This document shows, piece by piece, positions 37,701 to 49,825 of a DNA stretch of 64,000 bases. Made by a program: the position numbers and the translations under genes. Under the pieces are notes generated by a model that made no database searches, was not told the DNA's origin, and saw nothing but the letters and a program-made list of their open reading frames with translations. Within the stretch, counting starts at the first letter, position 1. Every line of letters begins with the position of its first letter. This DNA comes from Aulostomus chinensis (Eukaryota; Chordata; Actinopteri; Syngnathiformes; Aulostomidae): NCBI GenBank assembly GCA_037954235.1, contig JBBMOA010000015.1:3588001-3652000 (forward strand). Direction: 5' to 3'.

Positions 37701-40143
37701 CAGGCTTGATAACAATCGATTATCATGTAGAACCCTAGAAATGAAGGGGGAGGCCCTCGCAGCAGACAGCTCCTCATATTTGACCACCTCAACCATCGCC
37801 TCACCTGCGTCAGACTACACAAGCTATTCTCGGTGTTTGACAGTCGAATACTCGCACTGAAGAGTAGTCCGAGTCCGGTGAAGCGCTACTAACTGGTACC
37901 TTGCTGAGTTTGTTGGCTGTGGCAGAAACGCTGAGACCTTCCAAGGCCTCCGTTAACTCCCTCTCAAACTCCGAGCCATCTTCATCTGGAATTAGAGATG
38001 TTCAACCAGTCATTTCAGGCGCTGCATCAATTCTGCTCTCCTGCTCTTGGTTTTCTGGCTGTAACAGAGACTTCACCTTTCTTCTCATCGGCTTCCTCAT
38101 CATCGAACTCCACAAGGGAGAAAGAGTCTTTGATGAGATCCAGCTCTTCTCTCAGCTGTCGCAGCTCATCTCCTGACAGAGTTGTCAGCACCGACTTCAC
38201 CTGTACGGGATACACATTTCGAAAATGAGAAAATGAGAGTGTGTAATGAGAATTTTTAGGTGCAGATCCCAATGATTTCTTTCAAACACTGAAACACGTC
38301 TCAGTATGTTTTTATTTGCATCAGTAAGTGTTATATTTTGGAATAAAACTTCCATCAAACCTTCAACTCGCTTTCCCGAGACAAAATCTCGAGAGCCTCG
38401 AGGTGTGACAGACCCTGATATTCATCAAACAACATCCCGTAGTGAGCGACCACCTTCTTCTCAGAGTCTGATGACTTCGCCTCAGCCGTCTGCTGCTCCT
38501 CCCGCTCCTTTGCCTCCCTCAGCACCTGGGGGACAGGAACGGGAGTTGAACAAGACACAAGGGGGACTACATTTTCATAACGGTCGGACAACCTGGAGAA
38601 GTGTGCTGAAGATTTATCCGCCTAGTTTGGTTAAAAACAGAGAAAAAAAACTCTCGAGTGTCACCTGTCAAAATTTAATTTCATTTAAAGCAAGACATAC
38701 AACACAGCTGCATAATTTAACTTCACAACAGGATCATAACAAAAGTGAACTTTTTTATTAGTCCATTAGCTGACCCACCTGAGAAAGCGTGGAGTTCCTG
38801 TTCATCAGTCCTTTGGTCTTCTTAAATCCTGGATCACCTTCCGCAATCACATCCATGGTCTTTTTCCCGATGAACTCCAGAGCGTCCAGGCCGCCTGATA
38901 TCATCGTCTTACCCTGTCAGCAGAGGATCGCAAAGGCTTTAGCTTCAGAACATCCTACATCCTATATTATTGATTATGAATATTTGGGGTGGAATATCAA
39001 GTCAATCCTGACGGGATGTGACTCGAGTAGGAGCTACATTTTCTCAGTCTTTCTTCGATATCAGAAACAAAAGAATCCAACTTACTGTGCTCTGAACAAC
39101 ACTAGTTAACGATGAAAACATTCCCATCGCACTTCCCACCGCTGACGATCCGTCTCCCACTGCTCTGTCAGTGTCCCTGCCAGCTTCACCTGCCAGGAGG
39201 AGAATCAGTGCATGACAATGCTAGAAGAGGTTTAAACAGTATGAGATGGGAGGTGATGCGCAACACATTTCTGATTTTACAAACGAAGATTCCAACGGTT
39301 TACCCTGCTCCCTCTGTTCCTGCTCCTGTTGAGCCGACAGCTCCGTGGGGCTGGGGATTCCCAGGGATGTCTCAGCCTTCTCGATCACCTGGGTGAGCCC
39401 CTGGCCTGGAGGGGCAGAGCTTAAATTAGTGTGTGCTGTATAGAGATTTAAAGAGTAACAGACAGACACTGAGATATTTCATTGGAAGTAATACGAACTG
39501 TAGGAACAAAATAAAAGAGGAAAACACCAGCAAGTTTTTTTTTTCCATGAGTGAATTCAAATAATTAATTGGATTCCTCTTTGATCGCAGTACAAAGCAA
39601 CATAGGTAACACAGATGCATCCAGCTTTCCACTTATCGCAGTTCTAAAACAGGCTACATAGGCGTGCTCCACTCACCCACAGTGGCCACAGTTGCTGTTG
39701 CTGAGGACAAAATAGATTTGCCCCAGTTGCCCCAGTAACCCCAACCACCTTGAGCAACGGTAGACTCGCTGGGTGCCTGAGGGAGAGGAGACAGTTGTTG
39801 AGAGGACGAGGGGAAGCAAAGCTGCTGATGTTTGAGAACAACCAACATTCCCAGAGAATCTGTTGACATTCTCACAGCACCATTTGTTCTCTTATGTTTG
39901 GTATGAATCATGCAGATTTTGTATTAACACCTTTGCTGGCTGCTCCTCTACTTTCGGTGTCTCCTCAACTTCAGTTACAGGTTTGGCGTCCGGTCTCCTC
40001 CTGGCTTTCCTGGTGGGGGCCACATCCGTGGAGGTGTCAGGTGTGGCTGGTGTAGAGCTGTCAGGTGACCCGTCTGGTGAGGCGTCCCCAATCTCTGGCG
40101 CCGTCTCCAAGCTCTCGGCTGCTGTAGCTTCGCTGTCCGACAT
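34701..40143 (-). CDS. fam114a2: Protein FAM114A2 (Noxp20-related cytoplasmic protein)
   Basis: Thirteen coding exons join in phase on the minus strand: 40143-39931, 39776-39677, 39405-39304, 39189-39086, 38913-38779, 38525-38361, 38200-38077, 37985-37900, 37126-37028, 36086-35953, 35864-35792, 35508-35455, 34802-34701. The product is 496 residues (human about 505). The acidic, Pro/Ser/Thr-rich N-terminus is followed by the family hallmarks: a Trp/Gly-rich GWGYWGNWGKSILSS (about 81-95), VIEKAETSLGIPSPTE, SGGLDALEFIGKKTMDVIAE, GLMNRNSTLSQVLREAKERE, LFDEYQGLSHLEALEILS, and the C-terminal NSASYIQDAFQLLMPILEIS. Human FAM114A1/A2 are reported Rab2-associated; the molecular role is otherwise poorly known. 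Start: MSDSEA matches the family start MSD. The leader exon probably ends at 40,740 (ctgag|gtgag), joining exon 2 at 40,163. Called A2 rather than A1 because MFAP3 is its head-to-head neighbour, as in human. One donor (aaag|gtgtta) is weak. Confidence 0.93.
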
Positions 40144-41922
40144 GTTAACGTCTTAGTTCATGCCTGAAAAACACAAACCCAGACAAGTCAGTGCAGAGCA
40201 GACTTGATTAGGTGGGGATCATTTTGAAGATTCAGTGTCATTTCCGTGTCTTTACTGTCACTGCACAGCTGAAGAGCAAAATTAAGTGATTAATGCATAA
40301 ACACATAAAAAAACTAGCTATGAAAGCAGATTTCAAGATTGAAGTATAAATACACCAATTATTATCACATAAATCGGGATTGTTATTCTATTTCATCACA
40401 AACAACCTGAGACAAAACGTGTCAAATTCGCTAAAACCAGAGGATAGAAGTGTGTTTTATATCGACTGTGTCCGGTGTATCTGTGCTCGCATGAAGACCC
40501 AAAGCGCCTGTCTCACGTATTCATCAGGAAAACAACAGGAATGAACACACCAACAAAAGTAACGTTACAGCTGACTTAGTGGTTTGGGTTCATGCTCCAG
40601 GACAGATGTCGAGAGCTCCAGGTACCTGACAGCGACAGCTACGAGGGTGCATCTCTTCCCTCTAGCACAGGTTTGCTATTCTGGCTGAAGTCCGAAAGTG
40701 AAAATCATCTCATACTTTTACAGTTTTGCTGCAACTCACCTCAGCCGCTCAGCTGTCAAAGTCCCGATGCTAGCTGTTGTACCAGTATGCTAAGTTTCCT
40801 CACAAATATCTCCCCGAAAGCTGTCTTCTTGAATTCTAGCTACACTTCTCGTCTTAGAATCTCCGGACCTTTTATTTCTACCCTACACAGTTTAATTATC
40901 CATTGTTTGTCAGCCTTTTGTCCACCAGCAGGATTAGCCACGTCACTTTTTTTTGTTTTGTTTTTCCGCTGCTCCCAGTGACGATCCATAGGCTAGCGAG
41001 GGGGCTAGTTCCGGTTAGAAACTTCAAAGTAAAAGTGATTCGCAAGAACAAGTATTACGAATCCAAAAAAAAACAAAAAACTACACTGTCAGAAACTGTC
41101 AAAGTACAATCCCCAATATTTCCGGTAAGAAGCCTTCACATGAAAGGTTTTAAAAAAAAGTATTTCTTATGCCGCTGTCCTTTTTTTTTTTCTTCACACA
41201 GTTTAAGTTGACACGCATTTGTTTGAAAAATGCTGAATTCACATTAAAAATGTGTGGAAATATGAATGACACTTTTGGTAAAATTCAACTTTGAAATTTA
41301 CCAGGTGACAGAAAACCACGCCCATTCTATCCATTTGACCTGATATAGGAAGGACTGAGGAAGTGTGTTTGGTTCCTATCATGTTTGACGGTAAAAGACC
41401 AAGTAAGTGAGTTATTACATCTGCTTCGACAGTGCAGGATATATTTTCTGTTGTTTTCTGGTCAGTGGGTTATTATTCTGGCTGATCTGGGACCAGCAGT
41501 TTAGATTCTCTTACCCATGCTCAGGTGTTCTGGTGATTTCTTTTTTTTAACCTGCCTACAAAAATATACTTGATACATGAATATTACACTACAGAGGTTT
41601 GGTGTCTTATTTTATTGACTGCGTTAGTAGCTGGGTTACTCTTCTTAAAATCTATGTCAAAATCATAAGTATGGCAATGTATGAGACGCAGTTGGGAGAC
41701 TTTTAAGCTGTGTTGAATGTTTTTGAAAAGCTGTAAACTATTTTATCGTTCAGGGAGAGAACAAAGATTTCACAGCTAAGACTGTCACATGGATGTGAAC
41801 TGATCGCTGATGAAAAGGCGTTTTGGCTCCCTCACTTGCTACCAGACCTGTAAGACTCATCTCTACCTGTTCTGCAGGTTTATCTGTTCCTGATGTGAGC
41901 TGAAACTGTCACTCGCTTCACT
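40144..41922. promoter_or_regulatory. Divergent FAM114A2/MFAP3 5' region
   Basis: Holds the 5' untranslated exons of both genes. For FAM114A2 (minus), a donor ctgag|gtgag ends a leader exon at 40,740 and an acceptor tttttcag precedes 40,163. For MFAP3 (plus), donors near 41,390 and 41,402 (ccaa|gtaagtg) could end a leader exon and ttctgcag at 41,876 precedes the coding exon. An ETS-like TTCCGG occurs near 41,010. The promoter core is therefore most likely between about 40,760 and 41,390. Confidence 0.55.
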
Positions 41923-43547
41923 ATGTTGGGGAATGAGAAACCTCACCCGTCACACCTGCTCCTGCTGGCGTTCCTGCTGCTCGGTGGCTGGACAGCAGAC
42001 GGGGCTGAGAACAGGTCAAAGGTTGAGACGGCCTCACCTGTACGGTGGCTGGCCAGTGGCCCCTCCAGCAGGGACATCGTGGTGAAGGAGGGATCCAGCG
42101 TGCTGCTCGAGTGTAACGTGACTGGAGTCCACGATGAAATCAAGTGGTACAACTCTAAAGGACCTCTGCTGGGTGAGGGCGGAGGTGGAGGGAGAAGAAT
42201 GACTTTTGGCTTCTGATGCATCAGTATGTCCCTTCAGTGTTGTTGTCCAAGCAACAAGAGACCACTGCCCACAGGGAAGTTACTGAGTGTTTTTCAAGTT
42301 CCTCTTGGGGATGTTATATTTGTTCACAGCCCCACATGGACACTCGTGTTATTTCAGCTCGTTTTGAAGAATCAGAAGATCATTTTAATTCAGATTAATT
42401 TATGAGAGTTTGATTAGGAGATTTAAGCCTGTGATTATATTTCCACTTTAAGTTCTTGCTCTTGGTGGTTTTCTGTCTTTGCTTCTTTTATGCCTCTTCC
42501 AGCAACAAATCAGTCTAACATCCAAGATTAAAGTATCAAACTCTGTGTTAAAGGGCACAGAATACAGGAAACGACAAAGTGGATCGTTTATTGTTGCATT
42601 TCAAGTTTTAGTCGTTTGCTCTCATGGAGTGAATCAATGTTACATTAAACATCAAAACTGAATTTGATGCATGAAAACTATTGAATCTCATTAATAAGGG
42701 TAATTTGTGAAAAATGGAAAGATTCAAATGATATGTGCTCATGTTTTTGATGCTGTGGAACAAAATTCACAATGAAACTCCCTCTCTGTTTCTCAAGTTG
42801 TCAGCTGACATCTTGAAACACTTTGGTGAAACGTTTGTCTTGTGTTCTCTGGCCCCAGGGGGGAAGTGGCAGATCCAGGAGGAAGGCGTCCTGAACATCA
42901 CCTCGGTCTCCTTCAAGGACCGTGGTCGCTACACCTGCGTCGCCTCCAGCGGCATCGGTGCTAAAAACTACACCGTCACTCTGCGCGTGGCTCACGCTGA
43001 GAGCGGCCTGGGTGTGTACTACGTCACTGTCTGCTTGGTGGCCTTCGCCATCACCATGATCCTCAACGTGGCGCGGCTCTGCATGGTAAGCAGCCACCTC
43101 AAGAAAACAGAGATCGCCATCAATGAGTTCTTCCACACTGAGGGAGCAGAAAAGCTGCAGAGGGCCTTCGAGATCGCCAAGCACATTCCCATCATCACGT
43201 CAGCGAAGACGCTGGAGCTCGCCAAGGTCACGCAGTTCAAGACTATGGAGTTCGCTCGTCACATAGAGGAGCTGGCACGCAGCGTCCCTCTGCCGCCGCT
43301 CATCCTGAACTGCCGCACTTTTGCTGAGGAGGCCGCAGAGATGGTGAGCCCAGGGTGTGACCCTGCAGGGCGCCAAGGCGTGAAGGAGTCTGGGAAAGCT
43401 ATAGACTGCTCTGATGGAAAGGTAGAGGGAAGGGAGCAGGTGAGCCAGGTGCTGTTGTCAGGTGAAGAACAAGAGCGCGATGGAGGTGGCGGCAGTGATG
43501 TCAGAGCGTCGGTCCACATGCTTTCTGAAACTGCTTTGGAGGACTGA
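41923..43547 (+). CDS. mfap3: Microfibril-associated glycoprotein 3 (MFAP3), single-Ig membrane protein
   Basis: Two coding exons join in phase (41923-42172 and 42859-43547), giving 312 residues (human 362, so a shorter C-terminal tail). Order: signal peptide about 1-27 with a leucine-rich core; one C2-type Ig domain with Cys64 and Cys110 and the typical D-x-G-x-Y-x-C (DRGRYTC) before the second cysteine; four N-glycosylation sequons (Asn30, Asn65, Asn96, Asn120); a transmembrane helix about 136-159; and a conserved cytoplasmic segment (HLKKTEIAINEFFHTEGAEK, AFEIAKHIPIITSAKTLELA) followed by a variable Gly/Glu/Ser-rich tail. The human protein is associated with elastin microfibrils; its role is not well understood. 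Head to head with FAM114A2 as in human 5q33. The start ATG precedes the signal peptide directly. The paralogue MFAP3L is less likely given the neighbourhood. Confidence 0.95.
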
Positions 43548-43776
43548 TGAGGCAGGAACCTGCAATGTCGGCGCAGTCTTCAGCTCACACTGACCTCAGA
43601 AACCAGCTCTGGGAGGAGGAAGAAGTTGGGTCAACACGAGTGTGGTTACTATGATTAGCTCCTCATCACACAGTCTGAGTCCAGATGCTCCCATACTGTT
43701 CGAGTAGTAACACAAAAACATGTTGGAAGCAAAAACTGTCTTTTTAAGGTGATCAGTGGTTGTTATGTTTGAAAAA

Positions 43777-43782
43777 AATAAA
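43777..43782 (+). terminator. Polyadenylation signal of MFAP3
   Basis: AATAAA 230 bases after the MFAP3 stop codon, followed within 30 bases by a G/T-rich segment ('ggttgtgtttc' near 43,828). Confidence 0.65.
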
Positions 43783-45691
43783 TGAAATTTTAAAAAATGG
43801 ACTGTATCTTGTACAAGTCAGACTCTGGTTGTGTTTCACTCTATTTATTCAGAGGCACATTACAGCACCCTTTTTTTCTTAAGTCCCAAAAAAGTTTGAT
43901 TATTGAAAGCAGGTTGTTCTCGGGTTCCAGAAACCAACAAACATCCTCTTCCTGATTCCTAACGTCATGAATATAATGAGCCACAGGGCGGTGCTATTGG
44001 GCAAAACATCAGCTCTTTGAGTTAACTGTGATGCTGGTGCAACCACTTCTGGGTCGTTTTACACCAGAGAACATTTGTTTTGCAAGGAAAATGAGCAGAT
44101 TTTTAAATCTGGGTTTGAAGTTTATCTATGGAATGTATCTCTAATCACATAATTAGATGTAACGATCTCAAGTTTGCTCGTTTTATGTTGTTTGCTGGGT
44201 GCTTTTTTATATTTACTTCAGAGAATTGCCTTAAGGCCGATGCATTGTAATTGTCTCATAAAGACCAAGATGTATGCATAACAAGGTAATTTAAATAACC
44301 CTTTAATCACAACTCTGTTCATCCAGAGTGTTTGACTCCTGAAATATGTGTTACATTAAAAAAAATACATTTTTAAATGTACAAAAACATAGAAACATAA
44401 CAAACTCACATTTCCCCATTTATTTTCTTCCCTAGAATATTCTTTTACCGACACTTAATTTAGCCTTGTTCAATCTGGCACATTCAATATATTTGAAAAT
44501 CTTTGGGATTTGGGGAATTGGCTTGAATAAGATTTTGTTGAAGTGAAGCTTCAGCAGAACGGATGAGGTTATTAAACTTCCCCTCCAAGCCGTCTGCATG
44601 TGTAACTGACCATAACCAAGGAAAGCAACATTTACAATGCATTGTGGGTACATACAGTGGATATTTCCATCAGAATAATACATTTCAATGTCTTTCAAAA
44701 TTTATAAGCAATTTGGAAAAAAAAAAATCCAACAATGCACAGGGGATGGCCTGGGAGAAATAGGGATAACTACCAAGCAGTGGTTGTAAACGAGTCTTTT
44801 CACTCAACAGTGGAGTAAGATTCCTCCTTCTGTTCCTCACATCCATAAACAGTTCCAGCTCACGTGGCCTCATCTGACACTTCTTACCCTCAAATAAAGT
44901 CAGTACTTGACATCTGCATCCTGCTGGTGGATGGTGGCTAAAGGTTTCTACCCAGAAAAAGAAAAAAAAACACAAGATTTTTGCCAGTAAACCTCATCTA
45001 GGAATGTAGATGTAAACTCACCACTGGAGCATGATGAAAATAAAATCCATCACTCTCATATAATGTGAGAAAGCAACATAGTATAATGTAAATGGCTTTC
45101 GTCACAAAATCAGATAAAAAAAATGATACAAGTAGAATAAAAGGTACATGATCTCGCGCCGTCTTGTTTATCTGTATTTAGTGTACTCACTTTTAATTCT
45201 TGCAGTTAATTTGATCTCCCCAAAGAAAAGAGTGTCTAATATGTTCCATATATGTACAGTGCTGAAATTGAATCAGGGAGAAGGCTTGTTTTTTCCTCCC
45301 AAGAAACATCCAAACATGTCCTGTGATGAATTGTCCTCAAACTCAGTGCATCCACTGCTGCTGCACACCCACATCACTTCCCTACAGGTTAATCTCCTGC
45401 CATATTACAGCCTGCCCTACCTGTTAAATATCAAATTGGAGAGTCGCCCAAATCACAATAACCTTGGGCCTCTGGTTTGTATAATTCAAAAAATCCATCC
45501 CTCTTCCTCATCTTGTCCTCTCAGGAAGCGAGCTTATCTAAATAGGATTGATTGGCTGCAGCGATCATTCATCATGCCAAGCTAAAGCAGACGTAGAAGG
45601 AGAAAAGTGGAGGGAAAGAGTTTGAGGAGAGGATTTCCAGAGCGTCAAAAAAGCAGACTAAATAAATTGATTGGACTAAAAAGGACAGACA

Positions 45692-45693
<2 letters not shown>
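43783..45693. other. Intergenic, no gene seen
   Basis: AT-rich sequence downstream of MFAP3 with only short unrelated reading frames. No exon resembling GALNT10, the human neighbour on this side, was recognised. Confidence 0.5.
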
Positions 45694-45748
<55 letters not shown>

Positions 45749-45867
45749 ACATAAAACTGAGATAATAGATGTCTCCTATATATAAAGGACACATTTTTTC
45801 ATCAATTTGTGCGTACGTGTGTGTCAGTGGGATGCAAGCCTGTTGTGTGTGTGTGTGTGTGTGTACA

Positions 45868-45911
<44 letters not shown>

Positions 45912-46224
45912 CATGTTTGCATGTGTGTGTGTGTCATTATGCTTACTTTTATAAATGAATGGAGTTGGTGCATGCAGTAAATTTGGGGCTCTTGAATTGA
46001 AATTGCTCATAAAACCGAGTGAGAGGAAAACTGCTGCTAATTCCATTTTATTTCCAATCAGCCTGAAGGAACGAGACGGAGGAAAAGAAGCCAAGGACAG
46101 TCAACGATGAATTAGATGACGCGATGAGAGAAGTGCTTGTCATGTCTCTTCATTAGATGAGAGGATTTGGTGCAGATGCAGAAGCTGTGATTAGCTTGGT
46201 GTGTGTGTGCGTGTGTGTGTGTGT
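45694..46224. repeat. Cluster of three GT microsatellites
   Basis: (GT)n blocks at 45,694-45,746 (53 bases), 45,844-45,934 (interrupted by acatgc and gcgtgcatgtttgcat) and 46,199-46,224. The His/Thr-rich minus-strand frame of 149 codons across them is a product of the repeats. All three tracts are potential Z-DNA formers. Confidence 0.93.
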
Positions 46225-47061
46225 TTACTTTCACTGGCATGATCCCAAACACGGCCGTCCTCTTCACGTTGTCCTGCACACCGAAGGACAAACAGACACT
46301 CCAAAACTATTTTTTTCCTTTAATGAACGGTTAGTGAGGATTTGTCCTTCCGAAGGTTTGTTTTAATATCGCCACAGTCAAAGATGAAACTTTAACCTTG
46401 ATGAGGTTACACACCAGAGGTGAACCCAGAACACTGCAGTCATATGTGACTGATCTGTCTTCAGAGAACAATCCTGATGTTAATGTAGTACTAGTACTAG
46501 TAAAGCGTTTCCAAATTTATTTGATTTTTTTTTTGTGCTGGTCCAAACACAGCTTTAGAGTCTCTGGTGAACCACGTCGTAGCGGGAGGGATGAAGTCAG
46601 AGCACCTGGAGAGAAGACATGCTGACATGGGGAAACACTCAAGCTCCATCCAGAAGGGCTTCAGTGAAAAACCTAAACTGTGTGTGACTGTGTTACACCT
46701 GGAAGCTGCCTTGTACAACCACAGGCCGATCTACTGGTTACTGTGGAGCAGCTGGGGTTGGGGGCTTGCTCAATCGTGAACGGGAGCTTTTTCATGACTT
46801 TCTCCACCCGTAATTTATCCAGCCAATCCCGGGGACTGAACTGGTGACTCTCCATCTCAAGCTCCCTTCTCTAACCTTCAGGCCAGCACTGACTACATAA
46901 ATACTTCCTGCTTATTCAAATGCAGCTGTGGTTGGAGACAACAGCGCTTCCTTGCTGCAAGCAGACTTTCACGGTGCAGTACGTTTTCATGCATTCAGAG
47001 GAATTTGTGCTCCATTATAAGTGATTATTATGCAAAAATGCAAAAAAAATTACATCATGAT
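46225..47061. other. Intergenic, no gene seen
   Basis: No supported gene. A small repeated 'gtactagtactagta' motif occurs near 46,487-46,501. Remaining frames are short and featureless. Confidence 0.45.
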
Positions 47062-47073
47062 GTGTCTGAAACC

Positions 47074-47451
47074 GGTGGTTAGTACTGTGGCCTCACAGCA
47101 AGAGGGTTCTGGGTTGGAGCCCCAGCTGGAGCACGGGATCTTTCTGTGTGAGTCTCCATGTTCTCCCTGATCCTGTGTGGGTTCTCTCTGGTACTCCAGC
47201 TTCCTCCACAGTCCAAAGACATCAAGAGGGACCAGGTTAATCCAGACTCTAAATTGACCGTAGGTGTGGCTGGGAGAGCCAATGGTGGTCTGTCTATACG
47301 TGTTGGCCCTGCCATGGACTGGCGACCCGTCCAGGGGGAACCCCACCTTTTGCCCGAAGGCTGCTGGCATAGGCTCCACCCCCTGCCACCCTTAACAGGA
47401 TAAGTGGTAGAAAATGCATGAATGGATGCATGGATGATGGATGGATGAATG
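47074..47451 (+). mobile_element. tRNA-derived SINE flanked by a 12-bp target-site duplication
   Basis: Plus-strand copy of the same SINE family as at 33,407-33,746, slightly truncated at the tRNA-like head (starts GGTGGTTAGTACTGTGG), with the B-box-like GGGTTGGAGCCCC, the 'ccacagtccaaagacatcaa' block, a 'ccatggactggcgacccgtc' block and a tail of ATGGATG-type units. It is flanked by GTGTCTGAAACC at 47,062-47,073 and again at 47,452-47,463, a perfect 12-base direct repeat, as expected from LINE-type retroposition. Confidence 0.88.
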
Positions 47452-48486
47452 GTGTCTGAAACCTTAAGATGAAAAACCCTGCATGATATACTTTAAGTCA
47501 GAAAAATTCAAAATACATTTGGTCAAACTTTATTTGCTCAAGATGAATGCAATGAGTCGTGGTTTTCTAACCATCAACACTCGCTGGAAAAGAACACACA
47601 ACTCAAACACTACAAACGTATAAAAGCAAACTGAAATGACAACAAGGGCAGAACAATGTTTCCCTCCACCAGATGAAAAGCTGAAATTCACTTCAGCAAT
47701 TTTTCCACCAACTCAGGCGTTTAGTGACCCAGCACTGGGCTTCACATCTTGAGGTTTCAGACATATTTCTGCATTTCTGTACAACAATCTCTTATAACAG
47801 TGCATAAATTCCCTTGAATGCATGAAAAAGTATTAAGCTTTACTTAGCACCTACAATAAAATGTTATAATGAAGCATGAATGATCGTAGATGCATCAAAA
47901 TATGCCTCACACACTAATCACACATATTTGTCTCCTGGAGAACTCCCCGCACTTGCTCCAGACGTCTCAGCCTGTATTCAGTGTTCAGTCCATCAGTCTC
48001 AGAGAGCCACAGTTGTTGCTGTCATCGTGGCTTTGTACAAAGTCCAGACAGCCAAACGCTATCGTGTATCCCTGAACTTACACTGGACCATGATGCCAAT
48101 CATGTCCACCCTCTGCTGGGTTCACAACACCCTGAGGGGCCTGGACAACAACAGTGGAATGAAAAGACTGCAGGAGTTTGGGGAGCAGAAGGTGCGAAGG
48201 TTAATGATTTAACTTCCACGTAAATGCAGGAGAAAAAAGTTAAAATCTCTGAGTGAAATGTTCCCCTGTGGTCTGAAGGAGTGCTGAGGACATGCTTGTG
48301 GAGTTCAGGCAGCCTCTATATTCTGACCTGACGACATTTGTTTACAATATTCACTGTCCTTGACAAATGACAGTGTGAAAGAGAAGCACACCACGTTCAA
48401 AAATTTAAATGTGCTGCGACTTCTCCCATGAATCAGGTGTGCTATACAGGTGTGAAAGCAGCTACATCGCCAGTAGGTGTCCTGTG

Positions 48487-48562
48487 ATGAGCAGGTGACC
48501 TGTCAAGGTTGTATATTACTCCCTGCTTTATACCCCCCCCTCCCCGACCCTGCAGGGGATTA
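48487..48562 (+). mobile_element. Degraded SINE tail fragment
   Basis: 'caggtgacctgtcaagg' followed by a C-rich run, 'gaccctgcaggggattag', resembles the 3' body of the SINEs above ('ggtgacctgtccaggg ... gacccttaacaggataag'). Much decayed, no head and no flanking duplication. Confidence 0.45.
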
Positions 48563-49789
48563 GTGTTCATTCTTCTTGCTCTCTTGTCTACTTTCATCCA
48601 GCACCATCATCAGGAAAAATGTCCATGTATGTGATAGTTTGGTTGAACCTCTGGAAAAGCTAATAAGCTAATCCGAAAATGAGCATATTCAGTCACTGTG
48701 AGCATAACAGGTAGTGCGAGGTAGTGTCATCATTACTGTTGTTAGCCTGCATTAAGCTGCCGTAGACCAATAACAGTGATGCCAGGCCAGAAACAAGTCT
48801 TCAGTTGCAACATCAGGAAAATGATTCTTCTTCTATGGTCAGCAGCTGCGTGGTTGTGCTGATCAGCGGGTCTGTGCAGGCTGCAGGCCAGCTGATGTAG
48901 CAGGAGCCACACTGTGAGGTGATCTGACACAGTCAAACGTGTAAGTCACATGTGTCGTGGTGTTGTGTTGCGGTGTGTTTTCTGCAGCGCTTGCCACCCG
49001 TCCGGGGCGTAGAGATGAAAACCAGCTAACTGTCTAACGCATTTACATGGATATGGAAACCTAAGTGTTGATCAATGTGCTTCATTCCTGTTAAAGAAAC
49101 AAGCTTCAACTCCACTGTGCAGTACTTGCGTCCAGTCAAAACACCCAAAATGTAGGTTTCAAGCTCATTTGTTTATTTTTACATAACCTACAAAAAAACA
49201 ACAAAACAACAACCCAGGGATGATCCAGACAAGGTCAAGGCCCCACACTAGGGCCCCCACAAACAGCATGTGTGCCAACAAAGGGATGGGGGGGGGGGGG
49301 CAATGTGGTTGACCTGATTCTCCACAGGGTCTGGCTGCTACAAATGGCCCCACTGTCAAACACTAATGGGAAATAATAGCTGCAGCAGCAACACAGTGGC
49401 AGGCTTCTCTCAAGGGGGTCCAAGGTGAAGGTATTGGGGTCACATCTTCCAGCAGCTCCTCACATCTTTGGATAGATGCGGTCTGCGCCGAGAGAAAACA
49501 TCTGGAGGGAAAGGGAGATATATGATAGATAATAAAGGTCTAGAGGTCAAAGACTGCGCCGATTCCCCTTTCATGTTTGCTGAAGAGACAAAGGTAACTC
49601 AGTCTCTTCATCCGTGTCACTGCTCTACCCCTTTCGATCAAAAAATAGCTGTTAATAATTTAACATTGAGTCATATGTCAAAGGAAAATCTTTACATCGC
49701 CTTAATGACTTCATAAATTGTGAGAATATAATCAACAGAAACGGCTCTAACAGGCCCAGCATCCAAAGTTTGGGATTTTGTCATCGCTT
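48563..49789. other. Intergenic, no gene seen
   Basis: No supported gene. Contains a ten-base G run at 49,289-49,298. Frames are short and lack domain motifs. Confidence 0.45.
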
Positions 49790-49825
49790 CTGCTTCAGTG
49801 ACTCCCCGGGGAGTCACTGAAGCAG
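49790..49825. repeat. 36-bp perfect palindrome
   Basis: Eighteen bases, CTGCTTCAGTGACTCCCC, are followed with no spacer by their exact reverse complement; the centre lies between 49,807 and 49,808 (CCCC|GGGG). Each arm carries TGACTC/GAGTCA, a half-consensus AP-1-type sequence. The match breaks at the 19th base on each side. Confidence 0.97.

Noticed and set aside
45645..46094. A 149-codon His/Thr-rich minus-strand frame
   Set aside because: Composed mostly of GT/CA microsatellite translation; no flanking gene structure.
47074..47451. B-box-like sequence suggesting a tRNA gene
   Set aside because: It belongs to the tRNA-derived head of a SINE; no cloverleaf with paired acceptor stem can be drawn.
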